A stretch of DNA of 64,000 bases from Aeromonas allosaccharophila (GCF_000819685.1 NZ_CDBR01000042.1:1-64000), one strand, 5' to 3'; positions 12,325 to 22,194 are shown, counted from the first letter of the stretch. Numbers and translations: made by a program. The notes: generated by a model from the sequence alone, not told the origin.

Positions 12325-13563
12325 ATGAAGTGGTTGTCTTTTTCTGTCATCGCCCTGCTATCACTACCGGCGTGCGCCTCTCAGGTGGAGGTGCTGCACT
12401 GGTGGACCTCCGGCGGTGAAGCCAAGGCCGTGGAGGTGCTCAAATCCGAGTGGACCGAACAGGGCAACCAGTGGAACGACTTCGCGGTACAGGGCGGCGG
12501 CGGCAAGAGCGCCATGACGGTATTGAAGAGCCGGGCACTGGCAGCCAACCCGCCGGAGGCGGCCCACCTCAAGGGCTATGAACTCAAGGAGTGGGCCGGA
12601 CTCGGCTTTTTGCGCGATCTCAGCCCGATGGCCGAACACCTCGGCTGGTACGCCAAAATGCCCCCCATGGTGCGGGCCACCCTCATCCAGAGTGACGCCC
12701 TGATGGCGGTACCGACCGGCATTCACCGGGTCAACTGGTTGTGGCTCAACCGCAAGGTGTTCGAGCAGCAGAAGCTGACTCCGCCCACCGACTGGGCCCA
12801 TTTCGTCACCATCGCCGACCAGCTTAAAAAACGGGGTATCACCCCGCTCGCCATCGGCAACGAGCCCTGGCAGCTGGCGGTGTTGTTTGAAACGGTGGCG
12901 CTCGGTGAGGGCGGCAAGGAGTTCTACCGCAAGGCGTTCCTCGAACAGGACAGCGCCACCCTGACTGGCCCCGACATGGTGCGGGTGCTGACCCGCTTCC
13001 AGCAGCTGCGCGCCTATGTGCCGCAAAAATACGCCGGACTGAAGTGGCATCAGGCTACCAATCTGCTGGAGAGCGGTGGCGCCGCCATGCAGGTGATGGG
13101 GGACTGGGTGAAGGGGGAGCTGAGCGCGGGCAACTACCGGCCGGGTGAGGATATCGCCTGCCTGCCGAGCCCGGGCAGCGCCGGGTTGTTCAGCTACAAC
13201 CTCGACTCCATCGCCATGTTCAAACAGCGGGATCCGGCCCAGCTGCAGGCGCAGGGCGAGCTGGCCCAGTTGCTGATGACGCCGACATTCCAGGCAGAGT
13301 TCAACCGGGTGAAGGGGTCGATCCCGGCGCTGACCAACCCCGACATGAGCAAGTTCGACCGCTGCGCCGTGCGCTCCTATCAGGATTTCCTGCTGGCGGA
13401 AAAGCAGGACAACCTGCTGCCCAGCATGGCGGAGGGGATGGCGACGCCGACCAATATGCGTCAGGCGATCATGGATGTGCTGAGCAACTACTTCAACGAC
13501 CCCAAAGCGAACCCGGAGCAGACGGCGCTGCATCTGGAGCGGGCGATGCGCTCGACCCGCTGA
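12325..13563 (+). CDS. Periplasmic sugar-type ABC substrate-binding protein
   Basis: A 412-aa family 1 extracellular solute-binding protein with a signal peptide (about residues 1-19, ending ACA). The mature start VEVLHWWTSGGEAKAVEVL and the blocks VQGGGGKSAMTVLKSR and AMQVMGDWVKGE are typical of the glucose/mannose binding proteins of proteobacteria. ATG 12325 has AAGGCAG inside the end of the kinase gene. No permease or ATPase gene follows: a terminator comes within 30 bp. It may therefore serve a transporter encoded elsewhere, or present ligand to the adjacent kinase. Confidence 0.88.
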   Translation: MKWLSFSVIALLSLPACASQVEVLHWWTSGGEAKAVEVLKSEWTEQGNQWNDFAVQGGGGKSAMTVLKSRALAANPPEAAHLKGYELKEWAGLGFLRDLSPMAEHLGWYAKMPPMVRATLIQSDALMAVPTGIHRVNWLWLNRKVFEQQKLTPPTDWAHFVTIADQLKKRGITPLAIGNEPWQLAVLFETVALGEGGKEFYRKAFLEQDSATLTGPDMVRVLTRFQQLRAYVPQKYAGLKWHQATNLLESGGAAMQVMGDWVKGELSAGNYRPGEDIACLPSPGSAGLFSYNLDSIAMFKQRDPAQLQAQGELAQLLMTPTFQAEFNRVKGSIPALTNPDMSKFDRCAVRSYQDFLLAEKQDNLLPSMAEGMATPTNMRQAIMDVLSNYFNDPKANPEQTALHLERAMRSTR

Positions 13564-13592
13564 TCCGGGCAAATGGCTGATCGGCAGAAATG

Positions 13593-13619
13593 ACAAAGGC
13601 GGAATTGCTCCGCCTTTGT
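13593..13619. terminator. Terminator between convergent genes
   Basis: A perfect 11-bp stem (13593-13603 with 13609-13619) with a 5-base loop, T-rich after it on the plus strand, ends the two-component/binding-protein operon. It may also serve the small gene arriving from the right. Confidence 0.75.
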
Positions 13620-13638
13620 TGTTGAATCGTCATCCGGT

Positions 13639-13830
13639 TCAGGATTGATCGTTTTCGTCCTCATCCTCGTCATAGTAATCGCTGAGCTCGATCCAGAGCC
13701 CCAACCCCACCATCACCATGGAGCCGAACCAGGTACCGGTGTTCCCGATCGGGCTGCCCATCACTATCATGGCGAAGGACAAGAACCCCATGCCTGCATA
13801 GGCTTGTAATCTGCCGTAGGAGACCTGCAT
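13639..13830 (-). CDS. Small acidic-tailed membrane protein
   Basis: A 63-aa unrecognised protein. It has two hydrophobic stretches (about 15-25 and 32-46) and an extremely acidic end (YYDEDEDEND). ATG 13830 is preceded by a perfect AAGGAGG at ideal spacing, which makes translation very likely. A GTG 6 bases upstream overlaps that ribosome site and is rejected as the start. No function can be inferred. It stands alone between two convergent or divergent units. Confidence 0.65.
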   Translation of the reverse strand: MQVSYGRLQAYAGMGFLSFAMIVMGSPIGNTGTWFGSMVMVGLGLWIELSDYYDEDEDENDQS

Positions 13831-13999
13831 ATTCACCTCCTTGTTGAATATGGTTCAATTTTTATATTACTCGTCCGGCGCAAGCTGGATAGGGCTGAAT
13901 AACATTTTAGTTACATATGCTGGTTGACGGGCTGTTTGTTTGATTATTTTTTAGCCCTGAGTATCATTGGCAGCCGAATAGGTTGAAGGTTGATAATAG

Positions 14000-14245
14000 A
14001 TGAGTGATTTATTCTGCGGCGCAACTCATGAGTTGGACGCAATCGGGCTTCGTTGCCCGGAACCCGTTATGATGGTTCGCAAAAAAGTGCGGCTGATGGC
14101 GGATGGCGAGACCCTGCTGGTCAGCGCCGACGATCCTTCAACCACCCGCGACATCCCCAGTTTCTGCCGCTTTATGGATCACACCCTGGTCGCCAGCGAG
14201 ACAGAGCAGGCCCCTTACCGCTATCTGATCCGCAAGGGTCAATAA
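14000..14245 (+). CDS. tusA: Sulfur carrier protein TusA
   Basis: An 81-aa protein, the same length as E. coli TusA (SirA). The sulfur-accepting cysteine is C19 in the signature [10 protein letters not shown]. It relays persulfide sulfur from IscS to TusBCD-TusE for 2-thiouridine modification of tRNA wobble bases. The end matches the family (YRYLIRKG). It stands 21 bp before a RidA-family gene on the same strand. Confidence 0.95.
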   Translation: MSDLFCGATHELDAIGLRCPEPVMMVRKKVRLMADGETLLVSADDPSTTRDIPSFCRFMDHTLVASETEQAPYRYLIRKGQ

Positions 14246-14266
14246 GCCCCCGTACCGGAGCACTCC

Positions 14267-14614
14267 ATGACAACCATTACCCGAATCGGCACCACCCAGC
14301 GTTGGTCAGACGTGGTCATCCACAATGGCACCCTCTACGTGGTGGAAGTGCCCGCCAGCGAAGAGGCCGACATCCACCAGCAGACCCGCGAAGTGCTGGC
14401 GAGCCTGCAGCGTCTGCTGGAAGCCAACGGCTCCGGCGTCGACAAGATCCTGATGGCCAACATCTATCTCAAAGACATTCAGGACATCGCTGCCTTCAAC
14501 GAGCAGTGGGATGCCTGGATCCCGGCTGGCACAGCACCGGTTCGCGCCTGCGTACAGGCCCGTCTGGCCCACGAAGGCTACAAGGTGGAAGTGCAGCTCA
14601 CTGCCGCTGTCTAA
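14267..14614 (+). CDS. RidA/YjgF-family protein (YoaB-like)
   Basis: A 115-aa member of the Rid family, closest by eye to E. coli YoaB (RWSDVVIHN...APVRACVQA). RidA itself hydrolyses reactive enamine/imine intermediates. R93 in APVRACVQ corresponds to the catalytic arginine, so deaminase activity is possible, although YoaB-type substrates are not known. The last about 105 bases of this gene are repeated immediately downstream (14624-14732), so the locus has undergone a partial duplication. Confidence 0.9.
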   Translation: MTTITRIGTTQRWSDVVIHNGTLYVVEVPASEEADIHQQTREVLASLQRLLEANGSGVDKILMANIYLKDIQDIAAFNEQWDAWIPAGTAPVRACVQARLAHEGYKVEVQLTAAV

Positions 14615-14623
14615 GCAAAACGG

Positions 14624-14732
14624 GATGCCTGGCTCCCCTGATGCCGACACAGCCCCTGTGCGCGCCTGCGTACAGGCCTGCTTGGCCCACGAAGGCTACA
14701 AGGTGGAAGTGCAGCTCACTGCCGCTGTCTAA
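14624..14732 (+). pseudogene. Duplicated 3' fragment of the RidA-family gene
   Basis: This segment repeats the end of the gene at 14267-14614, aligning with 14510-14614. It encodes the same C-terminus (APVRACVQ.., then an identical HEGYKVEVQLTAAV end with stop). The last roughly 40 bases are identical, while the first third differs by substitutions and indels. There is no start codon or ribosome site of its own. It is a non-functional tandem fragment, perhaps left by recombination with a divergent allele. Confidence 0.8.
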
Positions 14733-14742
14733 GAGGCGGTTA

Positions 14743-14783
14743 TCCCCCTCATCCCCGCCCCTTCTCCCGCAAGGGGAGAAGGG
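14743..14783. repeat. Dispersed palindromic element, copy 1
   Basis: It contains CTTCTCCC-GCAA-GGGGAGAAG preceded by CCCCTCATC. The same unit recurs at 23345-23385 in a repeat cluster. The hairpin shape with a GCAA loop resembles a REP-type intergenic repeat. Confidence 0.65.
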
Positions 14784-14824
14784 AGCAAAGAATAAGGAGC
14801 CGTTGCTAGCCACGGCTCCAATAG

Positions 14825-14855
14825 AAAGGCCCCGCCATCACTGGCGGGGCCTTTT
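14825..14855. terminator. Bidirectional terminator
   Basis: A 13-bp perfect stem (14825-14837 with 14842-14854) has a TCAC loop, A-rich on the left and T-rich on the right. It lies between the convergent RidA-family locus and the lipoprotein gene. Confidence 0.85.
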
Positions 14856-14876
14856 CGTTGCCAAAACCTGAACGAC

Positions 14877-15533
14877 TTAGGCGGTCGGGGTCAGGGTAAT
14901 GGTCACGCGACGGTTCTGGGCTTTGCCAGCCGCGGTGCTGTTGGAGGCGATCGGCTGATCCGGGCCTACACCTGTGGTGGAGATGCGGCTGCCAGCGACA
15001 CCCTGACCAATCAGCTGGGCGGCAACGGCATCGGCGCGCTCGCGGGAGAGCTTCATGTTCAGATCGCGGGAGCCGCTGCTGTCGGTGTGACCGACCACGT
15101 TCAGGCGGGTCTTGTCGAACTCGGCAACCACCATGGCCACACCGGAGAGGGTGTTGGCACCGGCCGCTTTCAGCTGGGCGCTGGAGCTGTCGAAGGTGAC
15201 GTTGTTCGGCATATTGAGGATCAGCTGGTCGCCATTGCGGGTGACGCTGACGCCGGTGCCTTGCAGCTTCTCGCGCAGCTTGGCTTCCTGCACATCCATG
15301 TAGTAACCGATACCGCCGCCCAGCGCCGCACCTGCCGCCACACCAGTCAGGATCCCCTTCTTGCGGTCACCCTTGCTGGAGGACATGGCACCGATTGCCG
15401 CGCCGGTTGCGGCACCGGCCAGCGAACCCCAGACCGCCTTGGAGGTCTGCTGCTCACCTGTGTACGGGTTGGTAGTACAGCCGCTCAGGGCCACGGCCAG
15501 CGCAACCGCCGGAACAATTGTCTTGAAATGCAT
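14877..15533 (-). CDS. OmpA-family outer-membrane lipoprotein (YiaD-like)
   Basis: A 218-aa lipoprotein with signal peptide and lipobox LSGC (C19). A glycine-zipper segment follows (GSLAGAATGAAIGAM... GVAAGAALGGGIGYYMD). The C-terminal OmpA domain (about 105-215) binds peptidoglycan (VVGHTDSSGSRDLNMKLSRERADAV). E. coli YiaD (219 aa) has the same build and also lies near tag and glyQS. ATG 15533 begins the signal peptide; an upstream in-frame start is not needed. The stretch 15534-15790 to its right shows no gene. Confidence 0.92.
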   Translation of the reverse strand: MHFKTIVPAVALAVALSGCTTNPYTGEQQTSKAVWGSLAGAATGAAIGAMSSSKGDRKKGILTGVAAGAALGGGIGYYMDVQEAKLREKLQGTGVSVTRNGDQLILNMPNNVTFDSSSAQLKAAGANTLSGVAMVVAEFDKTRLNVVGHTDSSGSRDLNMKLSRERADAVAAQLIGQGVAGSRISTTGVGPDQPIASNSTAAGKAQNRRVTITLTPTA

Positions 15534-15790
15534 GAAAAAAAACCTCTGAAAAAACCGACTCAAAACCACAAAGCGCGCATTCTACCCCAGCCGCGTGCCA
15601 AGGTGTGACGTCAGGATACGGATTGCGCCCTCTTCTGGCGGATGGCCGCCATTATGCCGTGCTGCACTGGACAAGAGCTGAACACCGGACCATCCCCCAT
15701 GACCGAGCCCCCGGCCACAAACGACGGCGGGCTGGCTGACGCCATTGACTACTATTGAAGGCACCATCAATAGATCTTTGAGGTCTCGCC

Positions 15791-17827
15791 ATGTTTGCAC
15801 TGCTTCGCAACCTCTCGATCCGCCATCTGCTGTTGGGCGCGAGCCTAGTTATCCTGCTGACCATGGTGCTGGGCGGCATCTGGCGCAGCACCCTGACCGA
15901 TCGGCTCGGACAACTGCCAGAACAGCTGATCACCAGCGCCAACCGGCAAATCACCCTGCAGGAGCTGCGTTATCACACTACTCAAGTGCAGCAATTTCTA
16001 ACCGATGCGGCCGTCTCGGGGGAGCAGGACTCCGTTACCGAGGCGGAGCAGCATGCCCAGACTGCCCGGCAGCTGCTCGACACCCTGCCACAGTTGCAGA
16101 GTGCTCTCACCCCCTTGCTGGCCCGCCAACTGGAGACAGGAAAACGGATGGTCGATGCCTATCTCAAGGAGGGGCGCGAAGCAGGCAACCGCCTGATGAA
16201 ACAGCCGGGCGAGGGATTTGACGCGATAACCGATAGCATCGCCACTCAGGTGGCAGGGGCGCTGGAGCAGCAACAACAACAGCTGATGGGTCAGGAGCGG
16301 GAGATCGCCAGCCAAAGCAGCGCCCTGCAAAGCCAGGATCTGCTGCTGCTCGTGGTCAGCCTCACCATCATCATGCTGATGTTGCTGCTGATCCATCTCA
16401 AGACGGTGCGGCCACTGCAACAGCTGATGACCCAGCTGGTCGAACTGGCCAACCACAGCCACAACCTCACGTTCCGGCTGCGCAGCCGCGGGCAGGATGA
16501 GTTCGCCTACCTCGCCACCGTCTTCAACCGCTTCCTCGACAATATCGACAGCCTGATCGGCTCGGTGCAGCAGGTCTCTCACAAGACCCACGACAAGATG
16601 GCGCTGCTGATGAACCATTCCGGCAGCACCCTGAGCAGCATGCAGCGGGCGCAGCAAAGTACCGACATGCTGGCGACCGCCATCAACGAAATGACCGCCA
16701 CCGTCCACAACATCGAACACAATACCGAGCAGGCCAGTCAGGATACCCTGCTCACCCAGCAGCAGGCCCACGATGGCCAGCAGCAAGTGAGCCAGACCAT
16801 CGCCCTGATCCGTCAGGTGGCCACCCATATCGAGCAATCCGCCGGTGAGGTGACCCGGCTGGATCAGGAGAGCAGCCAGATCGGCAACATTCTGCAGGTG
16901 ATCAGCACCATCTCGGAACAGACCAACCTGCTGGCGCTCAACGCCGCCATCGAGGCGGCACGGGCTGGCGAACAGGGGCGCGGCTTTGCGGTGGTCGCCG
17001 ACGAGGTACGTCAGCTGGCAACCCGCACCCAGGCCGCCACCGTCGATATCCAGCAGCGGATCGAAGCGTTGCAGAACAACACCCGCCATGCCGTCAGCAC
17101 CATGCATACCACCCGCAATGTCAGCGAACAGGCGGTCAACCAGGCCGCGGGCACCGGCGAAACCCTGAATGCCATTGTCTCGGCCATTACCCGGGTCGCC
17201 GACATGAATGGTCAGATCGCCACGGCGGCCGAGCAACAGGCTCAAGTCGCGGAAGAGACCAATCGCAACGTCATGCAGGTTGCCAATATTGCTCGTGAAT
17301 GCCTCGAGCTGGCCCGCGAGAGTCGGGCCCACACGCGCGACCTGAACCAGTCCAATGAGGAGATCAGCCTGATCAGCGACCAGTTCGAGGTGAGCCAGCA
17401 GCAATCAACGGGGCATGAACACGACCTGCTGCGCTGGAACGAGACATTCATGGTGGGTGTGGCGAGCGTGGATCGTCAGCATCAGGGCCTGTTCGACGCG
17501 ATGAACCGCTTCTACCACGCGGTCAGTGATAACAGTCCGGCGCAGGTGCGCAAACAGCGGCTGGACGATCTGCTCAAGCTCGCAATTCAGCACTTTGCCG
17601 ACGAGGAGCGCAGTATGGAACAGGCGCGCTATCCCGAACTGCAACGCCACAAACAGGAGCATGCCAGGCTGCTGGCCGAGCTGGGCAACCTGATCCGCCG
17701 CGAAGATGGCGACGAACAGGATCTCAACATGGAGATGATCATCTTCCTCAAGAGCTGGCTGCTCAACCATATCCTGAAGGTGGACAAGCAATACAGCGAG
17801 TGCATGGTAAAGGCGGGAGTAGCGTAA
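15791..17827 (+). CDS. Methyl-accepting chemotaxis protein with C-terminal hemerythrin domain
   Basis: A 678-aa chemoreceptor. Membrane segments lie at about 12-30 and 172-192, bracketing a helical periplasmic sensor. HAMP follows, then the signalling domain with the hairpin tip [31 protein letters not shown]. From residue 549 (17435) a bacteriohemerythrin domain is fused. All seven di-iron ligands are visible: H564, H601, E605, H620, H624, H660 and D665. The family precedent is Desulfovibrio DcrH, an oxygen-sensing receptor. This protein therefore probably senses oxygen through its cytoplasmic tail as well as a periplasmic ligand. A strong terminator follows. Confidence 0.93.
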   Translation: MFALLRNLSIRHLLLGASLVILLTMVLGGIWRSTLTDRLGQLPEQLITSANRQITLQELRYHTTQVQQFLTDAAVSGEQDSVTEAEQHAQTARQLLDTLPQLQSALTPLLARQLETGKRMVDAYLKEGREAGNRLMKQPGEGFDAITDSIATQVAGALEQQQQQLMGQEREIASQSSALQSQDLLLLVVSLTIIMLMLLLIHLKTVRPLQQLMTQLVELANHSHNLTFRLRSRGQDEFAYLATVFNRFLDNIDSLIGSVQQVSHKTHDKMALLMNHSGSTLSSMQRAQQSTDMLATAINEMTATVHNIEHNTEQASQDTLLTQQQAHDGQQQVSQTIALIRQVATHIEQSAGEVTRLDQESSQIGNILQVISTISEQTNLLALNAAIEAARAGEQGRGFAVVADEVRQLATRTQAATVDIQQRIEALQNNTRHAVSTMHTTRNVSEQAVNQAAGTGETLNAIVSAITRVADMNGQIATAAEQQAQVAEETNRNVMQVANIARECLELARESRAHTRDLNQSNEEISLISDQFEVSQQQSTGHEHDLLRWNETFMVGVASVDRQHQGLFDAMNRFYHAVSDNSPAQVRKQRLDDLLKLAIQHFADEERSMEQARYPELQRHKQEHARLLAELGNLIRREDGDEQDLNMEMIIFLKSWLLNHILKVDKQYSECMVKAGVA

Positions 17828-17850
17828 GCCGCCACCCGGCGACCAGATGC

Positions 17851-17880
17851 AAAAAGGCTCCCGTTTTCGGGAGCCTTTTT
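17851..17880 (+). terminator. Terminator of the hemerythrin chemoreceptor gene
   Basis: A 13-bp perfect stem (17851-17863 with 17868-17880) with a TTTT loop ends in TTTTT. It could also act leftward for the next gene. Confidence 0.88.
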
Positions 17881-17941
17881 CTTGTCACACTGTTTGGCTG
17901 CCAGCGGTTGGCCAGATCGGGCCACTGCCATGAAGCGAGGA

Positions 17942-18280
17942 TCAGCGGCGGCGGATATCCCGCGCATCTTCCCGCACATCCTGCTTGAACTGGCGCTTGT
18001 CCTGACGGCAGTCGACGTTGTTCAGGTACTCTTCCTGACGGCAATCCTGCTTCATGTCGCGAGCCTGCGGGCGGCCATCCTGACGCACATCGCGGGCATC
18101 CTGACGGGCGTCCTGATGACCGGTGTAGCTATCCTGACGAACATCCCGTGCGTCGCTGCGGGCATCCTGACGAATGTCGCGCGCCTCTTTGACCGCCAGG
18201 GCAGGCAGTGAGGTCAGCAGGGTGGCGCAAGCCAGGATCAGGGCGCGGCAGGCGCGTCCGCGAACAGTGATGAAAGACAT
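17942..18280 (-). CDS. Secreted protein with degenerate RQDARD repeats
   Basis: A 112-aa unrecognised protein with a signal peptide (about 1-29, ending ALA). The mature part is almost entirely charged, low-complexity sequence built from about ten variants of a short unit, R-D-x-R-Q-D/A-x. Two cysteines occur late (DCRQEEY, DCRQDK) and could form a disulfide. ATG 18280 has AAGGAG 8 bases upstream. The DNA repeats as well: TCCTGACG-type words recur. It is predicted to be periplasmic and helical. The function is unknown. Confidence 0.7.
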   Translation of the reverse strand: MSFITVRGRACRALILACATLLTSLPALAVKEARDIRQDARSDARDVRQDSYTGHQDARQDARDVRQDGRPQARDMKQDCRQEEYLNNVDCRQDKRQFKQDVREDARDIRRR

Positions 18281-18358
18281 GAATGACTCCTTGATTGGGG
18301 AGCGCAATTCTGAACGGCCATCACTGTATCCCGACTGAACCGGATGCCACAAAGGGGC

Positions 18359-18946
18359 TCAATCCGGCTTCTTTTGCTGCTCTTTTTGGCACTCGGCATG
18401 GCAAGGACAGCTGACCAGATGATCGTTCACCATCCCCACCGCCTGCATAAAGGCGTAACAGATGGTGCTGCCAACGAAGTTGAAGCCGAGCTTCTTGAGC
18501 GCTTTCGACATGGCATCCGACTCCGGCGAGGTTGCCGGAATATCGCCATTGCCCTGGCGCTGATTGACGATGGGGGCGCCGCCGACAAAGCCCCACAGGT
18601 AGTCGGCGAAGTCGATCCCCTGCTCCTGCAACGCCAGATAGGCGCGGGCATTTCTGATGATCGACTGCACCTTGAGGCGGTTGCGGATGATGCCGCTGTC
18701 CTGCATCAGCCGTTCCACATCCTGCTCGTCGAACTGCACGATGCGGTGCGGATCGAAGTCGGCATAGGCGCGGTAGTAGCTCTCGGTACGCTTGAGGATG
18801 GTGATCCACGACAGCCCCGCCTGCTGGCCGTCGAGGCAGAGCTTGGCAAACAGTTCGCGGGGGTCATAGACCGGTCTGCCCCACTGTTTGTCATGGTATT
18901 CAATGTATTCCGGGTCCTTGGTCACCCAGGCGCAGCGCAGTTCCAT
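18359..18946 (-). CDS. tag: DNA-3-methyladenine glycosylase I
   Basis: A 195-aa base-excision repair enzyme that removes 3-methyladenine from DNA. Family blocks are clear: CAWVTKDPEYIEYHDKQWG at the N-terminus (zinc-binding Cys/His), LDGQQAGLSWITILKR, and KALKKLGFNFVGSTICYAFMQAVGMVNDH. The C-terminal CPCH completes the zinc site. It is slightly longer than E. coli Tag (187) because of a lysine-rich tail. It is divergent from glyQS with 222 bp between, which holds the promoters for both. Confidence 0.95.
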   Translation of the reverse strand: MELRCAWVTKDPEYIEYHDKQWGRPVYDPRELFAKLCLDGQQAGLSWITILKRTESYYRAYADFDPHRIVQFDEQDVERLMQDSGIIRNRLKVQSIIRNARAYLALQEQGIDFADYLWGFVGGAPIVNQRQGNGDIPATSPESDAMSKALKKLGFNFVGSTICYAFMQAVGMVNDHLVSCPCHAECQKEQQKKPD

Positions 18947-19105
18947 TTTCTCTCCCTTATGATTTCAGCGGCTTCCCCGACCCTGCCCACTCGGCTGGCG
19001 GCACTGCTCACATCCTGTACCGGACATCCCGCCCGACCAGCCAGGGCGCAGTGCCATCCCGTGAATCCGCTGCAATTTCGCCTATTATCCGACCATGCCA
19101 GACGG

Positions 19106-19111
19106 TATACT
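19106..19111 (+). promoter_or_regulatory. Possible -10 box for glyQS
   Basis: TATACT lies 58 bp before the glyQ start. The -35 region 17 bp upstream is a poor match, so this is tentative. No glycine riboswitch or T-box-like leader was recognised. Confidence 0.3.
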
Positions 19112-19168
19112 CCCTCGGTTCACATTCAGCAAATCTTGCTCTGATTTTCACTTCGCGCGAAAAAAATT

Positions 19169-20092
19169 ATGCAAAAATTCGATGTCAAAACCTTTCAGGG
19201 CCTGATCCTGCAGCTGCAGGACTATTGGTCCCGCCAGGGCTGTACCATCATTCAGCCGCTGGATATGGAAGTGGGTGCCGGTACTTCCCACCCCATGACC
19301 TGTCTGCGTGCCCTGGGCCCGGAGCCCATCGCCTGCGCCTACGTGCAACCGTCCCGCCGTCCGACTGACGGCCGCTACGGTGAAAACCCGAACCGCCTGC
19401 AGCACTACTACCAGTTCCAGGTGATCATCAAGCCTTCCCCCGACAACATTCAGGAACTCTATCTGGGCTCCCTGAAAGAGCTGGGCATGGATCCTGAAAT
19501 CCATGACATCCGCTTCGTCGAAGACAACTGGGAAAACCCGACACTGGGTGCCTGGGGTCTGGGTTGGGAAGTGTGGCTGAACGGCATGGAAGTGACCCAG
19601 TTCACCTACTTCCAGCAAGTTGGCGGCCTCGAGTGCAAGCCGGTGACCGGCGAGATCACCTATGGTCTCGAGCGTCTGGCCATGTACATTCAGGGCGTAG
19701 ACAGCGTCTACGATCTGGTCTGGTCTGACGGCCCGCTGGGCAAGACCACCTACGGCGACGTGTTCCACCAGAACGAAGTGGAGCAATCCACCTACAACTT
19801 CGAACACGCCGATGTGGAGTTCCTGTTCCACTGCTTCGAGCAGTACGAGAAGGAAGCCCAGCACCTGCTGGCACTGGAAAAACCGCTGCCGCTGCCTGCC
19901 TACGAGCGCATCCTCAAAGCCGCTCACTCCTTCAACCTGCTGGATGCCCGCAAGGCCATCTCGGTCACCGAGCGTCAGCGCTACATTCTGCGCATTCGCA
20001 CCCTGACCAAGGCCGTGGCAGAGGCATACTACGCCTCCCGCGAAGCGCTGGGCTTCCCTATGTGTCAGCGCAGTGAGAACAAGCAAGGTTAA
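19169..20092 (+). CDS. glyQ: Glycine-tRNA ligase alpha subunit
   Basis: The 307-aa catalytic-core subunit of the bacterial alpha2beta2 glycyl-tRNA synthetase. The family start [22 protein letters not shown] and the blocks [40 protein letters not shown] and WDNIHDIRF-like [19 protein letters not shown] are present. glyS follows after 9 bp, forming the usual operon. Confidence 0.98.
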   Translation: MQKFDVKTFQGLILQLQDYWSRQGCTIIQPLDMEVGAGTSHPMTCLRALGPEPIACAYVQPSRRPTDGRYGENPNRLQHYYQFQVIIKPSPDNIQELYLGSLKELGMDPEIHDIRFVEDNWENPTLGAWGLGWEVWLNGMEVTQFTYFQQVGGLECKPVTGEITYGLERLAMYIQGVDSVYDLVWSDGPLGKTTYGDVFHQNEVEQSTYNFEHADVEFLFHCFEQYEKEAQHLLALEKPLPLPAYERILKAAHSFNLLDARKAISVTERQRYILRIRTLTKAVAEAYYASREALGFPMCQRSENKQG

Positions 20093-20101
20093 GGAACGGA
20101 C

Positions 20102-22171
20102 ATGGCACAACATACATTTCTGGTAGAGATCGGTACTGCTGAGCTGCCGCCCAAAGCCCTGCGCTCCCTGGCCGAAGCCTTTGCCGACAACCTCAAAAGC
20201 GAACTGACCAAGGCCGATCTGGCCTTCGGCGACGTCGAGTGGTTTGCCTCACCGCGCCGTCTGGCCCTCAAGGTGAGCGAGCTGGCTGGCGAGCAGCCGA
20301 GCAAGAGCGTCGAGAAGCGCGGCCCGGCCGTGGCTCAGGCGTTCGATGCCGAAGGCAAGCCGACCAAGGCCGCCGAAGGCTGGGCCCGCGGCAACGGCAT
20401 CACCGTTGAGCAGGCCGAGCGTCTGGTCACCGACAAGGGTGAGTGGCTGGTTCACACCGCCAAGGTCGAAGGCCGTCCGGCCAAAGACCTGCTGGGCGAG
20501 CTGGTTAGCCAGGCGCTGGCCAAACTGCCGATCCCGAAGATGATGCGCTGGGGCGACAAGACCATTCAGTTCGTGCGTCCGGTGTTCACCGTGACCCTGC
20601 TGCTGGATGGGGATCTGGTTCCCGCTCACATTCTGGGTATCGACTCTGCCCGCACCATTCGCGGTCACCGCTTTATGGGCGAGAGCGAATTCACCATCGA
20701 CAACGCCAGCCAGTACCCGCAGATCCTGCAGGAGCGCGGCATGGTGATTGCCGACTTCATGGCGCGCAAGGCCAAGATCAAGGCTGACGCCGAAGCGGCC
20801 GCTGCCGCCTTCGGTGGCGTGGCCGATCTGGACGACGCCCTGCTGGAAGAGGTCACCGCACTGGTCGAGTGGCCGGTGGTGCTGACCGCCAACTTCGAAG
20901 AGAAGTTCCTAGCCGTTCCGGCTGAGGCGCTGGTTCACACCATGAAGGGTGACCAGAAGTACTTCCCGGTCTACGACAAGAACGGCAAGCTGCTGCCGAA
21001 GTTCATCTTCGTCACCAACATCGAGTCCAAAGACCCGAGCCAGATCATCAGCGGCAACGAGAAGGTGGTTCGCCCCCGTCTCTCTGACGCCGAGTTCTTC
21101 TTCAAGACTGACCTCAAGCAGACCCTGGCTTCCCGCCTGCCGCGCCTTGAAACCGTGCTGTTCCAGCAACAGCTGGGCACCGTCAAGGCCAAGGTCGAGC
21201 GTATCGAGACCGTCGCCGGCTTTATCGCCGAGCGTATCGGCGCCGATGTCACTCAGGCCAAGCGTGCCGGTCTGCTCTCCAAGTGTGATCTGATGACCAA
21301 CATGGTCGGCGAGTTCACCGACACCCAGGGTGTCATGGGGATGCACTACGCCCGTCACGATGGCGAAGACGAAGCGGTGGCCGTGGCCCTCAACGAGCAG
21401 TACATGCCGCGCTTTGCCGGCGATGCCCTGCCGTCCGGTCTGGTTGCCTGCGCCGTCGCGCTGGCCGACAAGTTCGACACTCTGGCCGGTATCTTCGGCA
21501 TCGGCATGCTGCCGAAGGGTGACAAGGACCCGTTCGCCCTGCGTCGCGCCGCCATCGGTGCCCTGCGCATCATGACCGAGAAGCAGCTGGATCTGGATCT
21601 GGTTGAACTGGTTGAAGAGGCGGTACGCGTCTACGGCGACAAGCTGACCAACAAAACCGTCGTCACCGACGTGGTCGACTTTATGCTGGGCCGCTTCCGC
21701 GCCGCCTATCAGGACGAAGGCATCGGTGCCGACGTGGTGCTGGCCGTACTGGCCCGCCGCCCGACCCGTCCGCTCGACTTCGATCGTCGCGTCAAGGCCG
21801 TCAGCCACTTCCGCACGCTGGATGCCGCACTGGCACTGGCTGCCGCCAACAAGCGCGTGAGCAACATTCTGGCCAAGGTCGAAGGCGAACTGCCGACTGC
21901 CGTCAAACCGGAACTGCTGGTCGATGCCGCCGAGAAGGCGCTGGCTACCCAGGTTGCCGAACTGCAAGCCGAACTGGCCCCGCTGTTCGCTACCGGTGAC
22001 TATCAGGCCGCCCTCACCCGTCTGGCCGCCCTGCGCGAGCCGGTCGATACCTTCTTCAACGAGGTGATGGTGATGGCCGACGACGAAGCCCTCAAGGCCA
22101 ACCGTCTGGCGCTGCTGAACAACCTGCGCAACCTGTTCCTGCAAGTCGCGGATATCTCGCTGCTGCAGTGA
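20102..22171 (+). CDS. glyS: Glycine-tRNA ligase beta subunit
   Basis: The 689-aa partner of GlyQ, needed for tRNA recognition. It matches the family in length and sequence: it starts [19 protein letters not shown], has [30 protein letters not shown] in the middle, and a C-terminal anticodon-binding region. The ribosome site is AAGGAACGG. A terminator follows directly. Confidence 0.98.
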   Translation: MAQHTFLVEIGTAELPPKALRSLAEAFADNLKSELTKADLAFGDVEWFASPRRLALKVSELAGEQPSKSVEKRGPAVAQAFDAEGKPTKAAEGWARGNGITVEQAERLVTDKGEWLVHTAKVEGRPAKDLLGELVSQALAKLPIPKMMRWGDKTIQFVRPVFTVTLLLDGDLVPAHILGIDSARTIRGHRFMGESEFTIDNASQYPQILQERGMVIADFMARKAKIKADAEAAAAAFGGVADLDDALLEEVTALVEWPVVLTANFEEKFLAVPAEALVHTMKGDQKYFPVYDKNGKLLPKFIFVTNIESKDPSQIISGNEKVVRPRLSDAEFFFKTDLKQTLASRLPRLETVLFQQQLGTVKAKVERIETVAGFIAERIGADVTQAKRAGLLSKCDLMTNMVGEFTDTQGVMGMHYARHDGEDEAVAVALNEQYMPRFAGDALPSGLVACAVALADKFDTLAGIFGIGMLPKGDKDPFALRRAAIGALRIMTEKQLDLDLVELVEEAVRVYGDKLTNKTVVTDVVDFMLGRFRAAYQDEGIGADVVLAVLARRPTRPLDFDRRVKAVSHFRTLDAALALAAANKRVSNILAKVEGELPTAVKPELLVDAAEKALATQVAELQAELAPLFATGDYQAALTRLAALREPVDTFFNEVMVMADDEALKANRLALLNNLRNLFLQVADISLLQ

Positions 22172-22194
22172 TGTTGGTTGGGTTTGTGATATTA

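Noticed and set aside
18947..19168. Glycine riboswitch or T-box before glyQS
   Set aside because: No conserved core or terminator-antiterminator pair could be recognised.
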